A DNA stretch of 64,000 bases from Rhizobacter sp. AJA081-3 (GTDB taxonomy: Bacteria > Pseudomonadota > Gammaproteobacteria > Burkholderiales > Burkholderiaceae_C), in contig NZ_CP059067.1 of the NCBI RefSeq assembly GCF_017795745.1, positions 3,720,001 through 3,784,000 on the forward strand, read 5' to 3'. Shown in pieces: positions 44,552 through 52,800 of the stretch. Each line of letters begins with the position of its first letter. The stretch's first letter is position 1. A model generated the notes under the pieces. The model did no database searches. It saw only the letters and a list, made by a program, of their open reading frames with translations, and had not been told where the DNA came from. Made by a program: the position numbers and the translations under genes.

Positions 44552-47134
44552 TCAGGCGTTGCGCAGGCGCGCCTCCAGCTCCTTGGCGGCGGTGATGTCG
44601 ACGAAGGTGATGACGGCGCCGTCGATCACGTCGTCGTGGGTGCGGTAGGGCATCACGCGCACCGAGAACCACTGGCCCTCACCGCCGCGGATCTGCTTCT
44701 CGGACACCAGCAGCGTGCGCAGCATGTCGCGCACGTCGGACTGCAGCTCGGGGTAGTCGAGGTGCGTGGTCAGGTCGCTCAACGGCCGCCCGACATCGCT
44801 GTCGCGCAGGCTGATGATCTTGCGGGCCCGTTCGGTGAATCGCCGCACGTTGAGGTCGCGGTCGAGGAAGAGGGTGGCGATGTCCGTACTGTTGAGCAGG
44901 TTGCGCATGTCGCTTTGCGCCAGCTCGAGATCGGCGATCTTCGACTGCAGCTCCACGTTGACCGCCTGCAGCTCCTCGTTCATCGACTGCATCTCCTCCT
45001 TGGAGCTGGTGAGTTCTTCGTTGGTCGATTGCAGCTCCTCGTTGGTCGACTGCAGTTCTTCGTTCGCCGCCTGCAACTCCTCCTGGGAGGCGCGCATTTC
45101 CTCGCGCAGCGCCTGCGCCTCGTCGCGTGTGCGCTGCAGCTCGACCTCGAGCTCGCGGTGGACCGAGCCGGCGCTGCGCCGGCGCCGGCGCGTCGGCTCG
45201 GCCGGGCCGACATCGCGGAAGACGACCATCGCCATGCCCGCCAGCAGAGGCGGATCGGCCAGCGCACGCACGCTGATGTCCACCAACGGCGAACCGGGGT
45301 CGGCCTCGACCGGCAACGCTGCCAGCAGCACCGGCTCGGTTTGCCCCAGCGCCTGGTCGAGCGCGGCCGCCAGCGGCGCGCGGATGCCCTCGCGCGCCAT
45401 CACGTGGATGTTCCAGTTCGCCTTGCCGGCGGCGGGCTCCAGGTACCTGCCGGTGCGCCCGTTGATGTAGACGATGTCGCCGCGGTCGGTGACGAGCACC
45501 GCCGGCGGCGCGATGTCCTGCAGCAGCACGCGGTCGGCAGCGGCCTGCAGGGTCGAGGGTGGGAGCGAGTCGTCGGGCACGCGGGTCTCCTTCGAAATCG
45601 GGTGCGAGGCCGCCGCCGCGCGCAGAGGGAATTCGGGGACGGCCTGTGCCTGCGCCTTGTCGCTGCGCCGAAACAGGCGCAGCTTGGCGTCCAGCGGCTC
45701 GAACAGGCTCTCGAAGCGCCCCACCGATTCGGAGCTGCCCAGCAGCAGCAGGCCACCGGGCCGCAGGCTGTAGTGGAACAGCGGCATCAGGCGCTTCTGC
45801 AACGGCGCAGTCAGGTAGATCAGCAGGTTGCGGCAGCTCAGCATGTCGAGCTTGGTGAAGGGCGGGTCCACGGCCACGTCGTGCGGCGCGAAGACCACCA
45901 TCTCGCGGATCGACTTGGCGATGCGGTAGCCATCGTCGTGGCGGGTGAAAAAGCGCGCCAGCCGATCGGCCGACACCTCGCCGGAGATCGCCGGCGAGTA
46001 GCTGCCTCGCCGCGCCGACTCGATGGCATCCTTGCTCAGGTCGGTGGCGAACACCTGCAAGCTGCCGGTAGGAGACTGCGGCATCGCGTCCTGCACCTCG
46101 CGGTAGGTCATCGCCAGCGAGTAGGCCTCCTCGCCGGTGGAGCAGCCCACCACCCAGGCGCGCAGGTGATGCCCCGGGCCGCGCTCGGCGAGCAGGCGGG
46201 GCAGCACCTCGCTCTTGAGCGCCTGCCACACCGGCGTGTCGCGGAAGAATCCGGTCACGCCGATGAGCAGCTCCTTGAACAGCAGATCGAGTTCCTGCTC
46301 ATTGCCTTCGAGCATGGCGGCGTAGGCGTCCATCGTCGGCAGGCGGTGGATGCCCATGCGGCGCTCGATGCGGCGCAGCAGCGTGCTGTGCTTGTAGAAC
46401 GTGAAGTCGTGCTTTCCGCGGCGCTGCAGCAGCCGCAGGATGGCCGCCAGGCCGGTGACCGGCTCGCCCGGCGGTCGCGCGACCTGCGGCGCGTGCGCAT
46501 CACCGGCGGCGATCTCGGGCAGCGTCTCGCGCGCCAGCATGGACAGCATGCGGCTGGGCATCTCGTCGGCAGGCGCCACGATGTCGACGCAGCCGGCCTC
46601 GATCGCGCTGCGCGGCATGGAGTCGAATTGCGCGCTGTCCGGGTCCTGCACCAGCGTCAGGCCACCCTTGGCCTTGATGGCGCGCAACCCGGCCGTCCCA
46701 TCGGAACCCATGCCCGAGAGCACCACGCCGATCGCCTGCTCCTGCAACTCGAGCGCGAGCGACTCGAACAGCACGTCCACCGGCAGCCGCAGGCCGCGCG
46801 GCTGCTCGGGCGCGGCCAGGTGCAGCGCGCCGCCGGCGACGGTCAGCGCGCTGTTGGGCGGGATCACGTAGACGCAACCGGGCTCGATGCGCATGCCTTC
46901 CGTGGCCTCGACCACACGCATCGGCGTGCTGCGCTGCAGGAGCTGGGCGAGCATGGCCTTCTGCGTCGGGTCGAGGTGCTGCACGACGATGCACGCCAGG
47001 CCGCTGGTCGGCGGCACATGCCCGAGGAACTGTTCCAGCGCGTCCAGCCCGCCCGCCGATGCGCCGATGCCCACCACGCGCACGTCCGTCGTGCCGGCGC
47101 GCGTCGTCGACGGCGGCGTCTCGACAAGGCTCAT
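44552..47134 (-). CDS. CheB-CheR-PAS fusion protein
   Basis: 860 residues. N-terminal CheB methylesterase (Ser26 in GIGASAGG, His53 in VVQHLDP, Asp145 in GMGSDGTAG) without a receiver domain; a CheR methyltransferase from ~205 to ~480 (DFTFYKHSTLLRRIERRMG near its start, GCSTGEEAYSLAM as the SAM site, NLLIYL); a PAS-like stretch; a long coiled coil near 640-720 of repeated NEELQS(T/S) units; and a C-terminal PAS ending VTFVDITAAKELEAR. Such hybrids adjust methylation of unknown partners, often in two-component networks. No chemoreceptor is nearby. Ends 42 bp from the response regulator. Confidence 0.93.
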   Translation of the reverse strand: MSLVETPPSTTRAGTTDVRVVGIGASAGGLDALEQFLGHVPPTSGLACIVVQHLDPTQKAMLAQLLQRSTPMRVVEATEGMRIEPGCVYVIPPNSALTVAGGALHLAAPEQPRGLRLPVDVLFESLALELQEQAIGVVLSGMGSDGTAGLRAIKAKGGLTLVQDPDSAQFDSMPRSAIEAGCVDIVAPADEMPSRMLSMLARETLPEIAAGDAHAPQVARPPGEPVTGLAAILRLLQRRGKHDFTFYKHSTLLRRIERRMGIHRLPTMDAYAAMLEGNEQELDLLFKELLIGVTGFFRDTPVWQALKSEVLPRLLAERGPGHHLRAWVVGCSTGEEAYSLAMTYREVQDAMPQSPTGSLQVFATDLSKDAIESARRGSYSPAISGEVSADRLARFFTRHDDGYRIAKSIREMVVFAPHDVAVDPPFTKLDMLSCRNLLIYLTAPLQKRLMPLFHYSLRPGGLLLLGSSESVGRFESLFEPLDAKLRLFRRSDKAQAQAVPEFPLRAAAASHPISKETRVPDDSLPPSTLQAAADRVLLQDIAPPAVLVTDRGDIVYINGRTGRYLEPAAGKANWNIHVMAREGIRAPLAAALDQALGQTEPVLLAALPVEADPGSPLVDISVRALADPPLLAGMAMVVFRDVGPAEPTRRRRRSAGSVHRELEVELQRTRDEAQALREEMRASQEELQAANEELQSTNEELQSTNEELTSSKEEMQSMNEELQAVNVELQSKIADLELAQSDMRNLLNSTDIATLFLDRDLNVRRFTERARKIISLRDSDVGRPLSDLTTHLDYPELQSDVRDMLRTLLVSEKQIRGGEGQWFSVRVMPYRTHDDVIDGAVITFVDITAAKELEARLRNA

Positions 47135-47242
47135 GCGCCGACTGTACCTGCGGCCGCAGGGTCGCCGGAGGGAGGTCGGCGCGTCACACGGACGGCGCGC
47201 GCAGGCTCTCGCCGTGCCGGGCGGCCGTGCCGGCCGCGCCGG

Positions 47243-47875
47243 TCACTGCAGCCGGCCCGCAGCCAGGTGCCGCATGAACCAGGCGCCGGCCAGGTGCACC
47301 ACGGTCTCGCCCGCACCGAGTTCGTCGAACCGCAGGCCCGCGCCGGGCACCACCTCGAGCCGCTTCGCGCAGGTCAGCTCGCGCAGCGCTGCGCGGTGGT
47401 ACTGAAGCTGCGGCGCGTCTTCGTCGCCGACGATCAGCAGCGTGGGTGCCTGCACACGAACGAGGTGCGCACCGAGCAGTTCCGGCGACGCGCTTCGCGA
47501 CACCACCGCGGCGGCAATGCCGGGCCGATCCGCCACCGCCCGCAGCGCTGCGCTGGCGATGGACCGTGTACCGAACACGCCGACCTCCATGCCGGCGTGC
47601 CGGTCGTGCAGCCAGCCGAGCACGTCGACGAGGCGCTGCGACAGGAGCGCGACGTCGATCTGCTCTTCGCTGGACTGCATATCGGCGACCAGCGTGGCGA
47701 AGCCGCAGCCGTGCAACAGGTCGGACAACTGGCGCACACCGGGCGCGGCAGTGGGGCTGGCATCGAACTGCGGCAGCGCAACCACGCCCAGCGGGTGCGC
47801 CACGCACTCGTACTCGCCCGACCAGTCGCGCCGCCCGACGTGGACAGCCCGTGCACCGAACTCTTTCACCGTCAT
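47243..47875 (-). CDS. alpha/beta-hydrolase-fold protein without nucleophile, copy 1
   Basis: 210 residues with the dienelactone-hydrolase-like fold of proteins seen in stress clusters. Where active homologs have GASTGAAAAL at the nucleophile elbow this reads GTRSIASAAL, so the Ser is Arg. The acid strand LLIVGDEDAPQL is kept, but the His loop reads PGAGLRFDELG instead of PGATHLFEEPG. Probably a non-catalytic binding or scaffold protein. Start MTVKEFG is preferred; MGV three codons earlier is possible. It follows its paralog by 44 bp. Confidence 0.75.
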   Translation of the reverse strand: MTVKEFGARAVHVGRRDWSGEYECVAHPLGVVALPQFDASPTAAPGVRQLSDLLHGCGFATLVADMQSSEEQIDVALLSQRLVDVLGWLHDRHAGMEVGVFGTRSIASAALRAVADRPGIAAAVVSRSASPELLGAHLVRVQAPTLLIVGDEDAPQLQYHRAALRELTCAKRLEVVPGAGLRFDELGAGETVVHLAGAWFMRHLAAGRLQ

Positions 47876-47919
47876 CACCCCCATCTCCGCAGGCGATGAT
47901 GTTCCGCACGGCGCGCGCG

Positions 47920-48648
47920 TCATTGAGCCGACGCAAGCTCCGTCACACCGGCAGACACCGCTTCGTGGGGCCCGGCACAAAGTGGCTGCAACCACGTGGC
48001 CAGGTGGCAGGCCATCGCCTGGAAGGCGCCGGCAGTGGCCAGCGGCTGCGTCTGCATGCGCAGCTTGACGAGGCGATGCAGCGGCGGCAGCGAGCGCGCG
48101 CCGGCCAGCGGCTGGCCCGACAGCGCGATGCCGTGGCGGCCGGCGATGCACAGCGTGGGGCGGCGCCAGGCGGCGACCTCGGCATCGCTCAGGTCGACGC
48201 GGCCGTCGAGCAGTACCACCGAGCCGATCGCCTCGAGGCCGGGCTGGCGCGCCAAGATCGCGCAGGGCGCGGCCGCCTGGTTGACGCCCACCAGCGCCAC
48301 GTGCAGGCGGCGCGTGGCCTCGTGTGTCGCGAGGCTGCCCAGCACCGATTTCAAGCGCTGCGTGAGCTCCGGGGCGCTCGCCAGCGGCGCGCAGATCGCT
48401 TCTTCCTCGGCATTGCGCAGCCCGATCGACAGCGTGGCCACGCCATTGGCATGCAGCACGTCGCCCATGAAGCGGTAGCCGGGGTGATCGCGGCCGGCCG
48501 CCGTGGCGTGCGCGAACAGGGCCAGCGTGGTCGAGCCGTCGGGAACCGCCAGTTCGCCCGCGAGCCCGGCATGGGCGAAGACCACGGGCTGCGGCGAAGC
48601 GGATCCCGGCATGGCGGCGGGGCGGCGATCGAGTGATGCGATGCTCAT
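47920..48648 (-). CDS. alpha/beta-hydrolase-fold protein without nucleophile, copy 2
   Basis: About 242 residues; same fold as the next gene with LALFAHATAAGRDHPGYRFM at the oxyanion side and LVGVNQAAAPCAIL at the elbow, where Ser is replaced by Asn. LCIAGRHGIAL replaces the usual GGRD acid strand. It therefore also looks inactive. Start MSIASLD (48648) is chosen with GGATCACATC upstream; MDHI at 48660 is an alternative. An FNR-like palindrome lies 38-51 bp upstream of it. Confidence 0.72.
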   Translation of the reverse strand: MSIASLDRRPAAMPGSASPQPVVFAHAGLAGELAVPDGSTTLALFAHATAAGRDHPGYRFMGDVLHANGVATLSIGLRNAEEEAICAPLASAPELTQRLKSVLGSLATHEATRRLHVALVGVNQAAAPCAILARQPGLEAIGSVVLLDGRVDLSDAEVAAWRRPTLCIAGRHGIALSGQPLAGARSLPPLHRLVKLRMQTQPLATAGAFQAMACHLATWLQPLCAGPHEAVSAGVTELASAQ

Positions 48649-48685
48649 GATGTGATCCATGCTGAAGCAGGTGACGCGAAGCAGA

Positions 48686-48699
48686 TTGAGTGAACTCAA
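48686..48699. promoter_or_regulatory. FNR-like palindrome
   Basis: TTGAGTGAACTCAA, arms TTGAG/CTCAA, 4-bp centre; extending to ATTGAG-N4-CTCAAT (48685-48700). It differs from the FNR consensus TTGAT-N4-ATCAA only at the fifth base of each arm. It lies 38 bp upstream of the copy-2 ATG. The Crp/Fnr regulator in this window carries the E-xx-SR recognition residues of FNR, making it a candidate binder. Confidence 0.5.
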
Positions 48700-48883
48700 T
48701 CCGTGGCGGTACGTCGACCTTCGTGCAATGGATGCGCGGGTTTCATTTCGTCATGAAACTGACGCGGGACCTCTTCCCCCCTGTTTCGCAGCGCGCGATG
48801 CTTGAAGCTAGGGGTACGTCCTGGCGCTGGCAGCACTAGAGTCCGTGCACCCCTCGAGTCCGGTTCGAGACAAGGAGTGAGCG

Positions 48884-49111
48884 ATGTTCACCTTGCTGCG
48901 CATGTTGTCCGTCCGGCGCCTCCTGATCGAGCAGTTCCCCTCCATCGCGGCGGCGTGGCTCATCGCCGAGCTCTTCTACAAGTTCCACAGCTTTTCGCTC
49001 GAATGCGCGGCCTTCCTGGCCACGTGGTTCATGTTCGACGCGCTGGTGCAGTTCGCCAGGCATCTGTTCGGCAACGACCACGACGCGATCGCCCCGGCCG
49101 CCGACCGCTGA
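48884..49111 (+). CDS. small membrane protein, 75 aa
   Basis: 75 residues with two hydrophobic helices (IAAAWLIAELFYKF at ~21-34 and CAAFLATWFMFDALVQF at ~41-57) and a His/Asp-rich end. No family recognised. AAGGAGTGAGCG gives it a strong ribosome-binding site. It sits 63 bp downstream of a GGGGTACGTC motif and 61 bp upstream of the giant-protein cassette, but its own promoter region appears separate. Confidence 0.7.
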   Translation: MFTLLRMLSVRRLLIEQFPSIAAAWLIAELFYKFHSFSLECAAFLATWFMFDALVQFARHLFGNDHDAIAPAADR

Positions 49112-49172
49112 GCTTCCCCGGCTCCGCTTCAGCCGCCGCGCATCTACCGCAAAGCCCTCAGGAATGCCGTCC

Positions 49173-49811
49173 ATGGCAGAACACCGTCGCCCCGAATTCG
49201 CCCGCTTCGTCGAGGCCGAGCGCCACGCGCAGCGCCTGCCCGCCGCCACCCGGCCGATGGCCGAGGGCGAGGTCTTCAAGCCGGTGTTCATCGAGGCCGG
49301 CCGCAGCACCGAGCTCGTGCGCGTGGCGGCGCGCCGCGCGGCGGGCTTCTTCCGGCCCAGCAAGCGCAACGAGGTTGTCTGGGTCGAGGGCGAGAACGAA
49401 CTGGCGGTGATGTTCACCGAGGTGGACGTGAAGCTGTCCACCGGCCTCATCCGCATCGGCATCCCGGTGCGCTGCGACCAGACCGGGCCGGCATCGATCG
49501 AGCTGCTCTTCGCGGTCGGCTCGCCGCAGCAGCCGGCCGGCTTGTACGCTGCCGCCCCGCGCCGCCCGAACGGGCCCGACATCATCGTGTCCACCTGGGG
49601 CGATGCCCTGGTCGCGTTCGGATGGCAATGCGTGCTGGGCCTGGTCACCGGCATCGCCGCGGCCACCGGCAAGGACCAGCGCGGCAACCTGCTCGTGCCG
49701 GTGGAGATCGCGGTGACCGGCCGCGGCATCGAGATCGTGCCGATGGCGCGGCACCGCTTCGCCGGGTCGAGCACGCTCAAGAGCGGCACCAAGCTCGGGA
49801 GCCGGGCATGA
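49173..49811 (+). CDS. first gene of the giant-protein cassette, unknown
   Basis: 212 residues. Unrecognised. Residues ~20-95 are basic and beta-rich (VRVAARRAAGFFRPSKRNEV), and the middle part (LIRIGIPVRCDQTGPASIEL) looks like a beta sandwich. No signal peptide or transmembrane helix. Start MAEHRRP is chosen because AGGAATGCCGTCC precedes it with good spacing; the upstream in-frame Met has none. Its TGA overlaps the giant-gene ATG (ATGA), so both are translated together and probably needed in ratio. Confidence 0.65.
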   Translation: MAEHRRPEFARFVEAERHAQRLPAATRPMAEGEVFKPVFIEAGRSTELVRVAARRAAGFFRPSKRNEVVWVEGENELAVMFTEVDVKLSTGLIRIGIPVRCDQTGPASIELLFAVGSPQQPAGLYAAAPRRPNGPDIIVSTWGDALVAFGWQCVLGLVTGIAAATGKDQRGNLLVPVEIAVTGRGIEIVPMARHRFAGSSTLKSGTKLGSRA

Positions 49812-52800
49812 GCTTCGGCGCGGGCGACCTCGGCGTCCTGGGCAACCTGGCCAAGGCACTGGGCATCTTCGAGGCCGACGGCAGCCCCAACCAGGGCTGG
49901 TTCGCGCGGCCCGAGGACTTCCTGAAGAACATGCTCGCCGACCCGGCGCAGCGCGACGCGCTGATCGCCTTCGTCGACGATGCCATGGGCGGCGCCGACC
50001 GCAGCACCGAAGCCGGCGTGGTGTGGCTGCCCATCGTCGACCTGGCCGACCCGCCGATGAGCGTGGCCGTCACCGTCGACGAGAGCCAGCCCGACGGGCT
50101 GCACATCGGCCTGGGCCTTCGCTTCAGCACCACCGACCCGGCCTCGGCCACCACGCTGGCGGTGCCGCTGTTCCGCGCGCACAAGAACGGCGGGCCGAGC
50201 GTGAGCCAGCCGCTGCTGCTCGGCTCGGCCGGCGGGCGCATCCGCATCGGCACGTCCATCACCGTCGATGACTCGCCGCCGGTGCCGGGCCAGGCGCGGC
50301 TGGGCGGCATCGGCATCGACGTCGACCTGCCCACCTCGCCCGGCGACACCAAGGGCCCGGTGTTCGGCCTGGCGCTCACCGGCCTGCAACTGCCCGGCGC
50401 ACCCTCGCCGCGCGACGTGCGCGTGTCGGCCGACGGCGCCGACGAGCTTGACGACGCCCTGCTCGACCTGGTGATGTCGCTGCTCAAGGCCCAGGCCGAT
50501 GCGCTGACGGCCGACCCGAAACTCGCCGCGCTGGCCGGCCTGCTCGGCCTGAAGAACGGCGACGCGGTGCCCGACTTCCCGATCACCGAGCTGCCCACGC
50601 GCGGCGTGCTCGCCATCGCCGACTGGGTGCGCGGCCTGCTCGCGCAGACCGGCCCGCGCAGCGACTGGCTCGCCCACCTGGCCACGCTGATCGGCGGCGC
50701 CCGCGTGGGCGACACGGTCGAGTTCGATCTCGGCGATGCCACGCTGACGCTCGGCCTGCGCGTGGACAGCGGCCCCAGCGGCAACACGCGGCTCACGCCC
50801 ACGCTCGGCCTCGAACTCGGCAACGACGACGCGCGCGTCGAAGCGCGTGCCGAACTGTGCCGCATCGACCTCGTCACCGGGGCCGCCTTCGCGCTGCCGA
50901 GCCTGGGCCTGTGGGCTGCTGCCGGCCGCGCGGCCAGCCCGATCCTCGACATCACCAGCCCGATGCCGGCCCGTGCCGACACGCTGCGCATCGGCTTCGC
51001 GCTCGACAGCGAACGGCGGTTGAACTTCGTGCTTGCCGCCGACGGCGTGACGCTGGGCGCGCACGACTACGCCACGCTCGACCTCACCTCGCCCGACGCG
51101 GTGATGGATGCCGCCCTCGACACCGTCGGCGACATTGCCAATCAGCTGCTCGCCGGCCTGGGCGATTCGCTGGGCGTGGTGCGGCAGCTCATCGGTCTCG
51201 ACGCGCCGGCCGGCATCACCGCGGTGACGCTGCCCGCGCTGATGGCCGACCCGCTGCCGACCATCGGCGGCTACTGGCAGCAACTCGTCGGCGTGCCTGC
51301 AGCGGCGAATACCGTGCTCGAGGCACTGCGCCGGGCGCTCGCCGACGCGAGCCAGGCTGCAGCCACCGTGCTGGGCGACGGCACGCCGGGCGCGCCCTGG
51401 CGGCTGCCGCTCATCGGGCCGCTGCAACTCGAGCTTGCGGCCAGCGGCTCGGTGCTCACCATCGGCGTGGCCGGAGCCACCAGCGTCGACACGCTGGGCC
51501 AGCGCTGCACCGTGGTCGAGACACGGCTGGCCGCCATGCTGGCACGCATCGACCTGACGGCGCGCAGCGCCAGCCTGCTGCCCGGCGTGGAGGCCACGCT
51601 GAAGGTGCGCGAGCGCGGCGTCAATCCGTCGCGGGCGCGCCTGGTGCTCGGCGACGGCATCGACCTCACCGCCGAGCACGTCGGGCTGCGCCTGGCCTGG
51701 TCGCCGTCGAGCGGCCTGGCCTGCGCCGTGAGTGCGCCGGCGCTGACCCTGAACAGCAGCGGCGGGACGCTGCCGGTGAGCCTGCCGGTGATCGCGGCGG
51801 ATGGCAGCGTGACGCTGCCGGCCGAAGCCTGGGACGGCGTGGAGGCACTCGTCGGCCACCTGGGCGGCCTGATCGGCGGTTTCCTCGGCGACGTGGTGCA
51901 GGCGCTGGGCTGGGCCGCGGAGGTGGCGCAGGCCGGTGGCGACGCCGGCTCCACGGCGCGGCTGCGCCTGGCGCAACTGGTGGCTGCGCCGGAGGCGGCG
52001 CTGCGCGACTGGCTGCCGCGACTGGCGATGAGCGATCTCGGCGCACGCGCCTTATCGCTGGTGGCCGACCTGTTCGCGGGCAGCGGCGGCAACCGCGGCG
52101 TGCTGCGCGGCACCGGCCACCCGGACGACCCCTACCGCCTCGCGCTCGCCGAGGCGCTGCCCAACATCGCGATCTGGTTCCCGCCGCAGGGCCTGGAGCC
52201 GGTGCTCTTCTCCGCGCCCGAGGCCCTGCGGGCCTGGCACCCCGGTGCGCCGGGCCTGTCGCCCCAGGCGCTGCAGGCCGCGCTGCGCGCCGAGGCTGGC
52301 GTGGCCGCCGACGTGCGCGCATTGGTCGAGGGCCGCGACATCGAAGCGGGACTCGTCGCACTGACGCAGCGCTGGGCCGGCGGAGACGGCCGCATCGTCG
52401 CGCCGCTGCTGCCGCCGGCAGGCATCGAGATCCGCCGCATCGGGCTGGCCGCATCGCAGCTGCTCGAACAACTCGACCTCGAAGACCTCACCGGCCGCGT
52501 GCCGACGACCACGGTGTTCGTCGCGATCGGCGCCGGCGCCTGGCCCGAAGCGCCTGCCGGCCGGCTCGTCGACCTGAGCACCGTCGGCCTGGACGCGGCC
52601 ATGTTCGCCGCACCGGCCGCCGCCACGGGCGACTGGTTCGTCGCGCTCGGCACGCGTGGCGATTGCCGCCTTGGCGGCAGCAGCACCGACGGCACGCCGG
52701 AGCAGGCAGCGCGGCTGGCGCGCGTGCTCGACGCGCTGGCCGACGTGAGCAGCGACATCGCGCTGGTCGCCGTCGGCGGCGCGGGCCACGCGGCGCGCGA

